Assembly (NCBI GenBank): GCA_001508005.1
Contig: LGEZ01000013.1
Location: 1 to 58,988, forward strand
Direction: 5' to 3'
Length of the DNA: 58,988 nucleotides
Origin: Clostridia bacterium 41_269
GTDB lineage: Bacteria; Bacillota; DTU086
Shown here: positions 10,490 through 20,739 of the stretch, piece by piece
Numbering within the stretch: position 1 is the stretch's first letter
Layout: each line of letters begins with the position of its first letter
Notes under the pieces: model-generated
Seen by the model: only the letters and a program-made list of their open reading frames with translations
Database searches by the model: none
Told to the model about the DNA's origin: nothing
Made by a program: the position numbers and the translations under genes

Positions 10490-11188
10490 TTAGCACCTCT
10501 CCTTTAGCCAGAAAACTATGGATTCAAAAATCTTTCTTCCGTCAACTCCAGACATAATCTCTTCAGCACATCTCTCAGGATGGGGCATCATACCAAGGAT
10601 ATTGCCATCTCGATTGGTTATACCCGCTATATTATTTAAGGAACCATTGGGATTATACTGCGGGGTTACTTCACCAGTGGGCCCACAGTATCTAAAAATC
10701 ACCTGCCCGCTTTCTTCCAACTCCTTAAGGGTATTCTCATCGACGTAATAGTTGCCAGCAGCATGGGCTATGGGGATTTTCAGAACTTCCCCTGGTGAGC
10801 ATAAACAAGTATAAGGGGTTTTTTCATTTTCCACCCTTAAATAAGTATCATGACATCTAAATTGAAGGCTGTCGTTTTTTCTCATAGCTCCAGAAAGAAG
10901 TCCAGCTTCCAATAAAATCTGAAAACCGTTGCAGATGCCCAGTACAAGACCTCCTTTTAATGCATAATCTGTTACTGCTTCCATAATAGGAGAAAATCTT
11001 GCTATGGCTCCTTCTCGCAAATAATCCCCATAGGAAAACCCACCTGGAAGAATTATGCAGTCATATCCCTTTACTGATTTATCCTTATGCCATAAATAAT
11101 CAGCTTTAAAACCCAATACCCTCTCCACCACATGCTTAACATCAGCATCGCAGTTTGAACCGGGAAAAACAACTATGCCAAATTTCAT
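10490..11188 (-). CDS. purQ: FGAM synthase, glutaminase subunit
   Basis: 232 aa class I glutamine amidotransferase. The N-terminus is [14 protein letters not shown]; the nucleophile Cys is in [10 protein letters not shown]; the His/Glu pair is in [10 protein letters not shown]. It supplies ammonia to PurL. GGAGGTAGAGAC precedes the ATG, and the start overlaps the purS stop by 4 bases (ATGA). Confidence 0.97.
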   Translation of the reverse strand: MKFGIVVFPGSNCDADVKHVVERVLGFKADYLWHKDKSVKGYDCIILPGGFSYGDYLREGAIARFSPIMEAVTDYALKGGLVLGICNGFQILLEAGLLSGAMRKNDSLQFRCHDTYLRVENEKTPYTCLCSPGEVLKIPIAHAAGNYYVDENTLKELEESGQVIFRYCGPTGEVTPQYNPNGSLNNIAGITNRDGNILGMMPHPERCAEEIMSGVDGRKIFESIVFWLKERC

Positions 11189-11445
11189 GTCTCTACCTCC
11201 ACAAGCTCATAGGAATACTGCTCAATTACCGGATTGGCCAGAAGCCTACTGCACATCTCGTCTACTCTTTTTCCCACTGTTTCAGCATCTTCCCCTTCAA
11301 TGTAAAGCTCCATATATTTACCAATTCTTACACTCTGAACTTCTTTATAATTCATTGCATGAAGAGCCTTACCCACTGCATTTCCCTGGGGATCAAGTAC
11401 TTCCTCCTTAAGGGTAACATAAATTTTAGCCAAGAACACACCCAT
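11185..11445 (-). CDS. purS: FGAM synthase, PurS subunit
   Basis: 86 aa, typical size. The family core [18 protein letters not shown] is near the N-terminus. PurS is a small dimer that bridges PurQ and PurL. The start codon directly follows the purC stop (TAAATG) with GGAGG only 3 bases away. The GTG at 11439, 9 bases from the same site, is an equally good start and would shorten the protein by two residues. Confidence 0.94.
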   Translation of the reverse strand: MGVFLAKIYVTLKEEVLDPQGNAVGKALHAMNYKEVQSVRIGKYMELYIEGEDAETVGKRVDEMCSRLLANPVIEQYSYELVEVET

Positions 11446-12162
11446 TTACCTCCTCGTCTCAAGTCTTTTTAAAACCTCCCGATAAGCCTCTTCAATACGA
11501 CCTAAATCCCTGCGGAATCTATCTTTATCAAGCTTTTCCATGGTTTTGGCATCCCACAACCTGCAACTGTCGGGAGAAATTTCATCTGCCAAAACAACTT
11601 CGTCCTTACTGTCTATCCCAAACTCCAACTTAAAATCTGCGAGGATAATCCCAACACTTTCAAAAAGTCTAATCAGCGCATCATTTACCGCAAAAGAATA
11701 TTCCTTTGCTTTTTCTATGTGCTGCCTTTCAGCCAATTCAAAAGCTTCAATATGATATTCATTGATCATGGGATCCCTAAGTTCATCATTTTTATAGTAA
11801 AGTTCCAGTATGGGTTTTTTAAGCTTAATACCTTCTTCTATTCCCATACGCTTGGCAAGGCTTCCAGCAGTCCAATTCCTCACCACAAATTCCACAGGAA
11901 TTATTTTAACTGCTTTTACAAGCATCTCTGTAGTACTTATCTTTTTTATGAAATGTGTTGGAATGTTTTCTTTTTCAAGATACTCAAAAAGCAAAACAGA
12001 GATGGCTAGATTCAGCGCCCCCTTTTCCCTGATCCTACCCTTTTTCTGACCATCAAAAGCCGTGGCATCATCTTTAAATTCCAGCAAAAGTTCATGGGGG
12101 TTATTGGTAGAATATACTTTTTTAGCCTTTCCTTCATGCAGCAGCTGAAGTTTTTGAACCAA
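11446..12162 (-). CDS. purC: SAICAR synthetase
   Basis: 238 aa. The N-terminus QLLHEGKAKKVY is the PurC signature; EFVVRNWTAGSLAKR and DFKLEFG are further family motifs. It couples CAIR to aspartate. A TTG start at 12162 follows an AGGGAAAAGGAAA site. The gene abuts purS and follows purB by 27 bases. Confidence 0.96.
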   Translation of the reverse strand: MVQKLQLLHEGKAKKVYSTNNPHELLLEFKDDATAFDGQKKGRIREKGALNLAISVLLFEYLEKENIPTHFIKKISTTEMLVKAVKIIPVEFVVRNWTAGSLAKRMGIEEGIKLKKPILELYYKNDELRDPMINEYHIEAFELAERQHIEKAKEYSFAVNDALIRLFESVGIILADFKLEFGIDSKDEVVLADEISPDSCRLWDAKTMEKLDKDRFRRDLGRIEEAYREVLKRLETRR

Positions 12163-12189
12163 TTTCCTTTTCCCTCCTATAATTTAAAA

Positions 12190-13485
12190 TCAATCAAGTC
12201 CTGCCCGTTTAAAAATGTAATCAATATTTTTTGTGTGATAATCAAAATCAAAGAGGCTGTCTATTTCTTTCTCCGATAAGTACTTTGCTATATCCTTATC
12301 ATTCATGATAAGATCCTTAAAATTCTTCCCTTTTTCCCAAGCCTCTAAAGCATTGCGCTGAACAAGAGAATAAGCATCTTCTCTTAAAAGGCCCTTTTCA
12401 ATTAGTGCAAGGAGTATTCTCTGGGAAAAAATAAGCCCTCCAGTAAGGTTTAAATTTTTCATCATTCTTTCAGGGTAAACATTCAAGTTTTCAACTATTT
12501 CCGTAAACTTTACAAGCATATAATGAAGAAGTATGGTGCTGTCAGGAATAATTATTCTTTCTACGGAAGAATGGCTTATATCCCTTTCATGCCACAGCGA
12601 TACATTTTCCATAGCTGCTAGGGCATTCCCTCTAATTACTCTTGCCAAACCCGATATTCTCTCACAGGTTATAGGATTCCTCTTATGAGGCATAGCCGAA
12701 GATCCTTTCTGTCCCCTTGAGAACATTTCTTCCACTTCAAGGATTTCCGTGCGCTGCAGGTTTCGAATTTCCGTTGCAAACTTTTCCAAGGAGCTGGCAG
12801 AAACCGCCAACGATGCCATGTATTCTGCATGGCGGTCTCTCTGGATAATTTGGGTTGAAACCTCTGCAGGTTTTAAACCTAGTTTTCTGCAAACATATTC
12901 CTCAACCCTTGGATCTATATTAGCAAAAGTACCCACAGCTCCCGAAATCTTGCCCACACTGATATTTTCTCCTGCTCTTTTTACCCTTTGAATATTACGC
13001 TCTATTTCCTTGTACCACAAAGCCATTTTAAGACCAAAGGTTATGGGTTCTGCATGGACACCGTGACTACGGCCTATCATTAGAGTATATTTGTGCTTCC
13101 TTGCCTGTTTGGCCACAGCTTCTTTAAGCTTCTCCATACAAGATAATATTAAACTTGTCGCCTCTTTCATTTGGAGAGCAAGGGCTGTGTCAAGCACATC
13201 TGATGAAGTCATTCCCATGTGAATATATTTTGAAGACTCTCCAACTCTTTCAGCAACAGCAGTTAAAAAAGCTATAACATCATGTTTGGTCGTTTTTTCG
13301 ATCTCTTTAATCCTTGAAATTTCAAAGCCTGCTTTCTTCTTAATCTCCTCCAAAGCTCTTGGGGGTATCTTTCCCAATTCAGCCATTGCTTCACAGACAG
13401 CTATCTCCACTTCAAGCCATTTTTTGAAACGATACTCCTCGGACCATATGGCACTCATTTCAGGTAGACTGTACCGCTCTATCAA
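12190..13485 (-). CDS. purB: Adenylosuccinate lyase
   Basis: 431 aa of the fumarase/aspartase superfamily. The signature SSAMPHKRNPI is present near residue 264, the catalytic-base region SHGVHAEP near 139, and MTSSDVLDTALA near 92. It releases fumarate from both SAICAR and adenylosuccinate. A TTG start at 13485 lies 8 bases after AGGAGG. It is second in the operon, 94 bases downstream of purE. Confidence 0.96.
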   Translation of the reverse strand: MIERYSLPEMSAIWSEEYRFKKWLEVEIAVCEAMAELGKIPPRALEEIKKKAGFEISRIKEIEKTTKHDVIAFLTAVAERVGESSKYIHMGMTSSDVLDTALALQMKEATSLILSCMEKLKEAVAKQARKHKYTLMIGRSHGVHAEPITFGLKMALWYKEIERNIQRVKRAGENISVGKISGAVGTFANIDPRVEEYVCRKLGLKPAEVSTQIIQRDRHAEYMASLAVSASSLEKFATEIRNLQRTEILEVEEMFSRGQKGSSAMPHKRNPITCERISGLARVIRGNALAAMENVSLWHERDISHSSVERIIIPDSTILLHYMLVKFTEIVENLNVYPERMMKNLNLTGGLIFSQRILLALIEKGLLREDAYSLVQRNALEAWEKGKNFKDLIMNDKDIAKYLSEKEIDSLFDFDYHTKNIDYIFKRAGLD

Positions 13486-13579
13486 AAGACAAACCTCCTC
13501 ATATATATCCTATTTAGCTCATAAAAGTGCAGCACCCAGGTGTTTTAGATCAACCTGGGTACAACAAAAAAGTAAACAG

Positions 13580-14110
13580 CTAGTTTTTCTTCTCCTTATT
13601 TTTCAGATATCCTTCAATTCCCAAACGCGATAATAAATCATTCTTTTCTTTTACCTTATTGGCCATCTTTCTTCTGAAATCCAGAAGTTTTTCCTTAACT
13701 GCAGGAAATTCCAAAGCTAGTATTTGAGCAGCAAAAATGCCCGCATTTTTTGCACCATCAATGGCCATTGCAGCAACGGGAATTCCCCCAGGCATCTGCA
13801 CAATGGAATAAAGAGAGTCTATCCCTCCAAGAGAAAGAGTTTTTATGGGTACTCCTATAACAGGAAGGTGAGTATATGAAGCAATAACTCCCGGAAGATG
13901 GGCAGCACCTCCTGCTCCGGCTATTATAACTTTTATACCCCTATCCGCAGCATTTTTAGCAAATGTCTCTGTCTCTTCAGGAGTTCTGTGAGCCGAAGTA
14001 ATGATAACTTCATAGCTTATACCCAGTTCGTCCAGCACCGATGCAGCTTCACGCATAACTGGAAGATCGCTGTCGCTGCCCATAACAATGGATACCAGAG
14101 CATCTTTCAC
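13580..14110 (-). CDS. purE: N5-carboxyaminoimidazole ribonucleotide mutase / AIR carboxylase
   Basis: 176 aa with a GTG start (14110) after GGGGGTG. GSDSDLPVM, ITSAHRTPEE and QMPGGIPVAAMAI are the PurE motifs, and the protein looks like class I. Class I enzymes use N5-CAIR made by PurK. No purK lies in this otherwise complete operon, so either purK is elsewhere or AIR is carboxylated directly at the high CO2 of an anaerobic life. The C-terminus carries a Lys-rich tail of about 25 residues. It is the first gene of the operon, behind the attenuator leader. Confidence 0.94.
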   Translation of the reverse strand: MKDALVSIVMGSDSDLPVMREAASVLDELGISYEVIITSAHRTPEETETFAKNAADRGIKVIIAGAGGAAHLPGVIASYTHLPVIGVPIKTLSLGGIDSLYSIVQMPGGIPVAAMAIDGAKNAGIFAAQILALEFPAVKEKLLDFRRKMANKVKEKNDLLSRLGIEGYLKNKEKKN

Positions 14111-14257
14111 AGAAACACCCCCTTTTTAAAATTAGGTCCCAAGAAAAAAAGCAAAAAACCCAGCGGGTAGGGGAAAATTCTACCCGGCTGGGGTTATATC
14201 CCAAACGCAGGGCTAACTAGCTCTACACTGGGAAATAATTGTTTAAAAATACTTACC
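14111..14257 (-). promoter_or_regulatory. Purine-operon leader RNA with attenuator
   Basis: About 147 nt lie between the predicted start site and the purE GTG. Going downstream: a hairpin closed by CCCA/TGGG (14232-14200) with an inner AGAGCT/AGCCCT arm; a TTGGG-ATATAA-CCCCA segment; then a strong hairpin (14192-14159) followed by T6 and a second T7. The TGGG strand can pair either with the upstream CCCA or with the first bases of the terminator arm, so the folds exclude each other, as in a riboswitch or attenuator. I could not match it to the purine, PRPP, ZTP or THF riboswitch consensus. The ligand is unknown. Confidence 0.6.
14153..14192 (-). terminator. Attenuator hairpin upstream of purE
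   Basis: On the minus strand CCCAGC-GGGTAG and its partner form a 12-bp stem with one bulged base, immediately followed by TTTTTT. It lies 43 bases before the purE start, so it must be read through for expression of the operon. Confidence 0.75.
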
Positions 14258-14263
14258 AAAAAT

Positions 14264-14292
14264 AATATAACAAAGCCCCCTATGGATGTCAA
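14264..14292 (-). promoter_or_regulatory. Sigma-A promoter of the purine operon
   Basis: On the minus strand a perfect TTGACA (14292-14287), a 17-base spacer and TATATT (14269-14264). It lies just after the guaA stop codon, so the pur operon is transcribed separately from guaA-hpt. No inverted repeat resembling a PurR operator is apparent. Confidence 0.8.
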
Positions 14293-14300
14293 TTTTTTTA

Positions 14301-15845
14301 CTACTCCCATTCAATGGTGGCAGGAGGTTTGGTAGTTATATCATAAAGAACGCGGTTTACATTTTCCACTTCATTTACAATTCTTGAAGATATGCGCTCC
14401 AAAAGATCGTATGGAAGCCTTGCCCAATCAGCAGTCATAGCATCTTCACTTATAACCGCTCTAACAATGACAGGATAGGCATAAGTTCTCTCATCTCCCA
14501 TTACCCCTACGCTTTTAACATCCAAAAGAACTGCAAAAGCCTGCCATATTTTTTGGCTTAATCCTGCCTTTTCAATTTCCTCAGTAACTATGGCATCAGC
14601 TTTTCTGAGAATATTTAATTTTTCTCTTGTAACTTCTCCCACAACCCTAACAGCAAGACCTGGTCCTGGAAAAGGCTGACGCCATATAATTTCCTTTGGC
14701 AGTCCCAATTCCATACCAACCTTCCTGACTTCATCTTTAAAAAGATTCCTTAAAGGTTCAATAAGCTTTAAACGCATGTCTTTGGGAAGGCCTGCCACAT
14801 TATGATGGCTTTTGATTCTAGAAGCAGTATGAGTACCGCTTTCAATAACATCAGAATAAAGGGTCCCCTGGACCAGAAAACCTACTTCTCCAAGTTTTTT
14901 TGCTTCTTCTTCAAATATTCTTACAAATTCTTCTCCTATAATTTTTCTCTTTTCCTCAGGATCCTTTACCCCTTTCAACCTTTTCAGAAACCTTTCCTCA
15001 GCATCCACATAATGAAAATCCATCTTGAATTGTTCTTTAAAGGTTTTTATTACCTGTTCCACTTCTCCCTGCCGCAAGAGACCATGGTTTACAAAAATAC
15101 AGGAAAGCTGATTGCCCACAGCTTTATGAACCAAAACAGCTGCTACTGAAGAATCTACACCGCCGCTTAAAGCACATAGGACTCTTCTATTGCCTACTGT
15201 CTCCCTGATCCTTTCTATTTCCTCTTCAATAAAATTCTCCATTGTCCATTCTCCACGGCATCCGCAGACTTTAAAAATAAAATTTCTCAACATCTGTTCC
15301 CCATAAGGAGTATGCTTCACTTCCGGATGAAACTGAACACCATATAACTTCTTTTCTGGATTGGACATGGACGCCACAGGCAAATTTGACTTTGAGGTTA
15401 TCATAAAACCAGGAGGAGGAGATTTTATATAATCCCCGTGGCTCATCCAACACTCCTGTTCTTCTGGTAAACCATCAAAAATTTCATCTTTTTGCAAAAC
15501 AGTTATCTTTGTCCTTCCATATTCGGAATTCTTTCCCTGTTCCACAATTCCACCCAAATCATATGCCATCAACTGCATACCATAACAAATACCTAAAACA
15601 GGGATACCCAAATCATAAATTCTTTTGTCCATTCGGGGAGCCTTCTCATCCCTTACGCTTGACGGACCCCCACTTAAAATAATCCCTTTAGGATTGAAAG
15701 ATTTAATTTTTTCCACATCTGCATAATAGGGCAGCATTTCGCAGTAAACATTGTTTTCCCTTATTCTTCTAACAATAAGCTGATTGTACTGCCCACCAAA
15801 ATCCAATACTAATATGGTCTCATGCTGTTCATTTGGTTTATTCAC
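14301..15845 (-). CDS. guaA: GMP synthase (glutamine-hydrolysing)
   Basis: 514 aa, full length. The N-terminal class I amidotransferase has GICYGMQLM (nucleophile Cys) and GVQFHPEV. The ATP-pyrophosphatase domain has the P-loop [11 protein letters not shown] (about residue 229), and the C-terminal dimerisation domain ends KPPATIEWE. It converts XMP to GMP. A GTG start overlaps the end of hpt by 8 bases, so the two are co-transcribed and probably coupled. Confidence 0.97.
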   Translation of the reverse strand: MNKPNEQHETILVLDFGGQYNQLIVRRIRENNVYCEMLPYYADVEKIKSFNPKGIILSGGPSSVRDEKAPRMDKRIYDLGIPVLGICYGMQLMAYDLGGIVEQGKNSEYGRTKITVLQKDEIFDGLPEEQECWMSHGDYIKSPPPGFMITSKSNLPVASMSNPEKKLYGVQFHPEVKHTPYGEQMLRNFIFKVCGCRGEWTMENFIEEEIERIRETVGNRRVLCALSGGVDSSVAAVLVHKAVGNQLSCIFVNHGLLRQGEVEQVIKTFKEQFKMDFHYVDAEERFLKRLKGVKDPEEKRKIIGEEFVRIFEEEAKKLGEVGFLVQGTLYSDVIESGTHTASRIKSHHNVAGLPKDMRLKLIEPLRNLFKDEVRKVGMELGLPKEIIWRQPFPGPGLAVRVVGEVTREKLNILRKADAIVTEEIEKAGLSQKIWQAFAVLLDVKSVGVMGDERTYAYPVIVRAVISEDAMTADWARLPYDLLERISSRIVNEVENVNRVLYDITTKPPATIEWE

Positions 15846-16395
15846 GGCTTTTCCCCACCACTTCTTTTTTTAAACAAGCTATGTAAGGCAGATTTCTAAA
15901 CTTTTGGTCATAATCAAGGCCATACCCCACAACAAAAACATTATCAATGGTAAAACCTTTATAATTTATAGGGACTTCTACTTTTCTAGCTTGGGGCTTG
16001 TCTAACAGCACACATGTCTTTATTCCTGCTGGGCCTCTGGACTTTAAATTTTCAAGAAGATATTTAAGCGTAAGCCCCGTATCAACTATATCCTCAACCA
16101 AAAGCAAATTCTTATCCTTAACACTAATATCTAAATCCTTTATAATTTTCACTTCTCCTGAAGATTGGGTCGCAGAACCGTAACTGGAAACCGCTATAAA
16201 ATCAACCGTTACAGGCAGCTTAATCTGCCTTACCAGATCAGCAGCAAAAATAAAGGCTCCCTTAAGAATACCTATAACAGTTAAATTTTCTCCTTTATAA
16301 TCCTCAGTAATCTGCATCCCTATTTCCTTGATTCTATTCTTTATCTGTTCCTCTGTAAACAGTATTTTAGATATACTACCCCCCATATCAGCCAT
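15838..16395 (-). CDS. hpt: Hypoxanthine phosphoribosyltransferase (copy 1)
   Basis: 185 aa PRTase for purine salvage (hypoxanthine/guanine to IMP/GMP). The PRPP-binding motif reads [12 protein letters not shown] (about 103-114), and the C-terminal [18 protein letters not shown] is typical of bacterial Hpt. The ATG at 16395 follows GGGGGC. It is paired with guaA. A second hpt lies at 54599-55117 with a very different surrounding (twin small RNAs). Confidence 0.95.
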   Translation of the reverse strand: MADMGGSISKILFTEEQIKNRIKEIGMQITEDYKGENLTVIGILKGAFIFAADLVRQIKLPVTVDFIAVSSYGSATQSSGEVKIIKDLDISVKDKNLLLVEDIVDTGLTLKYLLENLKSRGPAGIKTCVLLDKPQARKVEVPINYKGFTIDNVFVVGYGLDYDQKFRNLPYIACLKKEVVGKSRE

Positions 16396-16501
16396 AGAAA
16401 TGCCCCCTATAAACCAAACCCATTTTTTAACCTTTTAAAAAATTTTTACTATTTTTCCATTCTCCCTTTAGAATACTCAATCAAAACCATCTTAAAAATT
16501 T

Positions 16502-16534
16502 TAAAACAAAATGCTGGGTTTTAGAAACCCAGCA
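16502..16534 (-). terminator. Terminator downstream of the membrane-anchored protein gene
   Basis: A perfect hairpin TGCTGGGTTT/AAACCCAGCA with a 3-base loop, followed on the minus strand by TTTTGTTTTAAAATTTTT. Confidence 0.85.
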
Positions 16535-16536
16535 CC

Positions 16537-17220
16537 TTAAGAACTCCTTGGTGGAATAATTTCTTCACCTTTATTAAAATCCCTAAGGCCAATGTTTATT
16601 TCTAAAACGGCACTGGGATTTTCTTTACCCTCAGCCCTTACTACAGCTTTTCGCACATAATCTCCACCCTTATCTATCCAAAGCTTATAGGAAAAACCCT
16701 GCCAATGCATTTTAAGCACCCTATTTTCAACATTGGGCTCAATACTTAAAACATGACAAAGGATGCCATTTATTTTTTCTTTTCCATTATAATTCACCTG
16801 TTCCGGTATTACAAAATTAAAATTAGAAAGGGGATTAACTTCCGTCATAAACTGCTCCATTTTCATAATATTGTTGTCTTCCAGCACCATCCACTTATCA
16901 TCTTTTTTTTCTCTAAAATAAGTAGTATCACCAATTTGGTAAATTTCTACATTTTGGCTCAACATTTTTCCCTTCAAATGAAAATTGCCTTTGCGATCTT
17001 TTGCCCCCTTGAGATCGCTGAGCAGCCTTTTGTTTCCATCAACATATAATTGAGTTTTGATGCTGAAGTTATAACTTTGAGCTTTTAAAGTATTTTCAAG
17101 AGCATTCTTAAGTAGATCCTGAGGAACTACTTTTGTACTATAATGACGGTAAGCAGCAGCTCCCACCACTGCCAACAGCAAAACCACAAAAGAAATAATC
17201 AATTTTTTATTTTTAACCAT
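16537..17220 (-). CDS. Membrane-anchored lipoprotein-like protein of unknown function
   Basis: About 227 aa from the ATG at 17220 (MVKNKK; the frame is open four codons further). One hydrophobic N-terminal segment (LIISFVVLLLAVVGAAA) with no lipobox Cys suggests a signal anchor. The rest is beta-rich with repeated Gln/Lys/Tyr patterns (SYNFSIKTQLYVDG, GDTTYFREKKDDKWMVLE, ILCHVLSIEP). This resembles the LolA/LppX-like fold found in secreted Firmicute proteins of unknown role. It ends in a clear terminator. No function is proposed. Confidence 0.7.
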   Translation of the reverse strand: MVKNKKLIISFVVLLLAVVGAAAYRHYSTKVVPQDLLKNALENTLKAQSYNFSIKTQLYVDGNKRLLSDLKGAKDRKGNFHLKGKMLSQNVEIYQIGDTTYFREKKDDKWMVLEDNNIMKMEQFMTEVNPLSNFNFVIPEQVNYNGKEKINGILCHVLSIEPNVENRVLKMHWQGFSYKLWIDKGGDYVRKAVVRAEGKENPSAVLEINIGLRDFNKGEEIIPPRSS

Positions 17221-17311
17221 CAGCGGTCCCACTTCCTTCCCCAGTGTATTAAAACAAAGTCATTAAATTTTTACTTAAATGGGACCGCAAATATTTTAGG
17301 TAAAAAATACC

Positions 17312-18310
17312 TTAAACTATTTTCTCAACTACAGCATCAGCAAATTGAGAAGTAGATGCTTGTCCTCCTAAATCCTTAGTTAAAACCTTACCTTCTTTTA
17401 AAACTTCTTGAAGCGCATTGATAATCTTTGCTGCAGCTTCTTCCTCATTTATATGTTTAAGCATCAGCACAGCAGAAAGCATCATTGCCATAGGATTAGC
17501 AACATTTTTACCAGCATACTTGGGAGCCGTTCCGTGAACAGGTTCAAACAATGCATATTCATCACCTATATTCGCCCCCGGAGCAACTCCAAGTCCACCA
17601 ACCAATCCAGCACAAAGGTCAGATAAAATGTCACCGTATAAATTAGGCATAACCAATACATCATACAGTTCTGGCTTCTGCACCAACTGCATTGCCATAT
17701 TATCAACTATTCTATCTTCGAATTCAATTTCAGGGTAATCTTCGGCAACCCTGCGGGCAACCTCTAAAAAAAGCCCATCAGTATATTTCATTATGTTTGC
17801 TTTGTGTACAGCAGTGACTTTTTTACGGCCTTCTTTTTTAGCATATTCAAATGCAAACCTTACAATTCTCTCACTACCCTTGCGGGTAATTATCTTTATA
17901 CTTTCTGCAGCATCTTCCCCAACCATATGTTCAACTCCAGCATAAAGGTCTTCGGTATTTTCCCTCACCACTACCAGATCAACATCCTGATATCTTGATT
18001 TTATACCTTCATAGGAACGAGCAGGCCTCAAATTAGCATACAAATCCAGCTCTTTCCTTAAAGCTACATTAATGCTCCTATATCCCGAACCTACAGGTGT
18101 TGTAAGGGGACCTTTGAGGGCTACTTTATTTTTCTTAATAGACTCAATAACATTTTCTGGAAGAGGTGTTCCCTCGCTTTCTAAGGCAGCTTCACCAGCT
18201 TTCACTTTTTCCCATTTGATCTCGACACCAGTAGCTTCAACAACTTTAAGCGTTGCTTCTGTAATTTCAGGCCCTATACCATCTCCTGGAATAAGGGTAA
18301 TGTGATGCAT
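17312..18310 (-). CDS. Isocitrate/isopropylmalate dehydrogenase family protein (NAD-type)
   Basis: 332 aa from the ATG at 18310, chosen because GGAGGTTAAGCTG precedes it. [12 protein letters not shown] is the N-terminal signature. The substrate loop [19 protein letters not shown] carries the Ser and Arg residues typical of isocitrate-type members. The metal/NAD segment includes [17 protein letters not shown] and [14 protein letters not shown]. It is most likely an NAD-dependent isocitrate dehydrogenase; homoisocitrate or 3-isopropylmalate cannot be excluded. No leu or TCA genes are adjacent. Confidence 0.88.
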   Translation of the reverse strand: MHHITLIPGDGIGPEITEATLKVVEATGVEIKWEKVKAGEAALESEGTPLPENVIESIKKNKVALKGPLTTPVGSGYRSINVALRKELDLYANLRPARSYEGIKSRYQDVDLVVVRENTEDLYAGVEHMVGEDAAESIKIITRKGSERIVRFAFEYAKKEGRKKVTAVHKANIMKYTDGLFLEVARRVAEDYPEIEFEDRIVDNMAMQLVQKPELYDVLVMPNLYGDILSDLCAGLVGGLGVAPGANIGDEYALFEPVHGTAPKYAGKNVANPMAMMLSAVLMLKHINEEEAAAKIINALQEVLKEGKVLTKDLGGQASTSQFADAVVEKIV

Positions 18311-18397
18311 CAGCTTAACCTCCTTCACTAATCGTATCCATCAATCCCTTTTAAAAACACCTGGTTATAATTCTACAGAATATTAATAATTCCTTTA

Positions 18398-18423
18398 AAA
18401 AAAAACCCGCCTAATAAGGCGGG
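18398..18423 (-). terminator. Terminator of groESL
   Basis: CCCGCC-TAATAA-GGCGGG hairpin followed on the minus strand by nine T's, about 30 bases after the groEL stop. Confidence 0.9.
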
Positions 18424-18452
18424 CAAAGATTCATTAATTTACTATTTGCTTT

Positions 18453-20075
18453 TTAGAAATCATTAGGACCTGGGCCTACGCCAGCGTCATGCTTTTTATA
18501 TTCTTCAGGTTTTTCTGCCACCAACACCTCTGTGGTGAGAAGCATAGCAGCTATACTTGCAGCATTTTGAAGTGCAGATCTGGTAACCATTGCCGGGTCT
18601 ATAATACCTGCCTTAATCATATCTTCATATTCGCCCGTTGCAGCATTGTAACCAACATTGGGCTCAAGGGTTTTTACCTTTTCTACAACTACTGAACCTT
18701 CTACACCTGCATTATTTGCAATCTGGCGAAGAGGTTCTTCCAAAGCCTTAATCACAATATTGCGGCCGGTCATTTCATCTGGATCATCAAAGTGAAGCTT
18801 CTCTAGTGCTGGAAGAATATTGATAAGAGCTGTACCTCCACCTGCTACAATACCCTCTTCCACTGCTGCACGGGTAGCAGATAAGGCATCTTCAATACGC
18901 AGTTTCTTTTCCTTCATTTCCGTTTCTGTAGCTGCGCCTACGCCAATAACTGCAACCCCACCAGCAAGTTTAGCCATTCTTTCCTGAAGCTTTTCCTTTT
19001 CATATTCGCTGTCTGCTTCTTCAAGCTGCTTTTTAATCTGAGCAATTCTTGCCTCTATATCTTGCTGGGTGCCATAACCTTCTACAATTGTTGTTTCCTC
19101 TTTACCCACACGTACCTTTTTAGCTCTTCCCAGCATATCCAATGTAGCATTTTCAAGCTTAAATCCTTTTTCTTCGCTTATTACCTGTCCACCTGTAAGG
19201 ATTGCAATGTCCTCCAGCATTGCCTTTCTTCTATCTCCGAAGCCAGGAGCTTTAACAGCTACACACTCAAGGGTTCCTCTCAGCTTGTTAACAACTAGGG
19301 TTGCCAAGGCCTCTCCTTCTACATCCTCAGCTATAACCACCAAAGGCTTTCCTGCCTGAGTAATTTTTTCAAGAACAGGAAGGAGTTCCTGTACGCTGGA
19401 AATCTTCTTATCCGTAATCAAAATGTATGGCTCTTCAAGCTCAGCTTCCATTTTCTCCTGATTGGTAATCATGTATGGTGAAATATAGCCGCGGTCGAAC
19501 TGCATACCTTCAACTACTTCAAGGGTTGTGCCTATTGTCTGAGACTCTTCAACGGTAATTACACCATCTTTACCCACTTTTTCCATAGCATCGGCAATAA
19601 GAGCTCCAATTTCTGGGTCATTAGCAGAAATAGAAGCAACCTGACTGATGGCCTCTTTGCTTTCAATGGGATTAGAAATCTTCTTCAGTTCCTCAACAGC
19701 AGCCCTAACAGTTTTTTCTATTCCTCTCTTCAAGCTCATGGGGTTGGCGCCTGCTGCCACGTTCTTAAGTCCTTCCTTTATCATAGCGCGGGCAAGAACA
19801 CATGCGGTTGTAGTTCCGTCTCCTGCAACATCATTTGTCTTTGTTGCAACTTCTTTTACCAACTCAACACCCATATTTTCAAATTTATCTTCAACATCGA
19901 TTTCACGGGCTATGGTTACTCCGTCGTTGGTAATAACTGGGGAACCGAATTTTTTCTCCAATACAACATTTCTTCCTTTGGGTCCTAAGGTCACACAAAC
20001 AGCATCAACCAATTTATCAACCCCGCGTTCCATTGCCCGACGAGCTTCTTCGCTGTAAAGTAGTTCCTTTGGCAT
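18453..20075 (-). CDS. groEL: Chaperonin GroEL
   Basis: 540 aa 60-kDa chaperonin. Typical sequences are [14 protein letters not shown] near residue 32, the ATP loop [12 protein letters not shown] (about 85-96), and a C-terminus that ends in VGPGPNDF rather than the Gly-Met repeat common in other bacteria. It forms the folding chamber with GroES, 34 bases upstream in the same operon. GAAGGAGGGG lies before the ATG. Confidence 0.98.
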   Translation of the reverse strand: MPKELLYSEEARRAMERGVDKLVDAVCVTLGPKGRNVVLEKKFGSPVITNDGVTIAREIDVEDKFENMGVELVKEVATKTNDVAGDGTTTACVLARAMIKEGLKNVAAGANPMSLKRGIEKTVRAAVEELKKISNPIESKEAISQVASISANDPEIGALIADAMEKVGKDGVITVEESQTIGTTLEVVEGMQFDRGYISPYMITNQEKMEAELEEPYILITDKKISSVQELLPVLEKITQAGKPLVVIAEDVEGEALATLVVNKLRGTLECVAVKAPGFGDRRKAMLEDIAILTGGQVISEEKGFKLENATLDMLGRAKKVRVGKEETTIVEGYGTQQDIEARIAQIKKQLEEADSEYEKEKLQERMAKLAGGVAVIGVGAATETEMKEKKLRIEDALSATRAAVEEGIVAGGGTALINILPALEKLHFDDPDEMTGRNIVIKALEEPLRQIANNAGVEGSVVVEKVKTLEPNVGYNAATGEYEDMIKAGIIDPAMVTRSALQNAASIAAMLLTTEVLVAEKPEEYKKHDAGVGPGPNDF

Positions 20076-20109
20076 ATGTACCCCTCCTTCATATAGTTAT
20101 AGTGGTAAA

Positions 20110-20388
20110 TTATTCAATTACAGCAAGGATATCGCTATCACAGCTTAGAATTAAATACTCTTCTCCCTTATACTTGATTTCTGTACCTCCATACTTGGAA
20201 TATATAACCTTATCTCCCACTTTAATTTCAAAACCAGCTTTCTCAGCTACTTCCGGACCCACAGCCACAACTTCTCCCTGTTGAGGTCTTTCTTTAGCAG
20301 TGTCTGGCAGTACAATACCGCTCTCAGTTTTTTCTTCTGCCTCAATAACTTTTACTACCACTCGATCAGCTAAGGGTTTAATATTCAT
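20110..20388 (-). CDS. groES: Co-chaperonin GroES
   Basis: 92 aa from the ATG at 20388 ([14 protein letters not shown]). The frame is open upstream, but AAGGAGG lies 7 bases before this ATG and the length then fits the family. [24 protein letters not shown] contains the mobile loop. It caps GroEL. The operon is controlled by the CIRCE operator just upstream. Confidence 0.97.
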   Translation of the reverse strand: MNIKPLADRVVVKVIEAEEKTESGIVLPDTAKERPQQGEVVAVGPEVAEKAGFEIKVGDKVIYSKYGGTEIKYKGEEYLILSCDSDILAVIE

Positions 20389-20435
20389 TCTTATGACCTC
20401 CTTTGCTTTTTTTAATTCCATTATTTTTATTGTTA

Positions 20436-20462
20436 TTAGCACTCATTATCTGCGAGTGCTAA
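20436..20462. promoter_or_regulatory. CIRCE operator (HrcA binding site)
   Basis: A perfect TTAGCACTC-N9-GAGTGCTAA inverted repeat, 48 bases before the groES start. HrcA represses groESL here in most Firmicutes. A plausible minus-strand promoter upstream is TTGCAA-17-TAATAT (about 20500-20470), which would put the operator at the transcription start. Confidence 0.97.
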
Positions 20463-20739
20463 CACTCATGTATAATATTAGTAACCAAGATTAATATTTG
20501 CAACTCCCTGCTGCGCTTTAATCCCAGGAGTAAATGCTAAAAATTTATAAATTTAAGCAAAAATCTTAATATTACTTGATAAAACAAACTTTTTTGAAAA
20601 TAAATCCTTTAAAAATAATCTCCAATTTTTTTAGTAAATATACCCTAACTTCATAAGTCAATATTAAGTCTTTGGAAGATAAAACTTGAATACAATTAAT
20701 ATAATACTGTTACATAATCAAAGATGAGGAGAGGACAGG

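Noticed and set aside
14200-14232. Purine (guanine/adenine) riboswitch upstream of purE
   Set aside because: A GGGATATAACCC segment looks superficially like the P2 loop, but the conserved TTTCTACC and CCGACTA blocks are absent.
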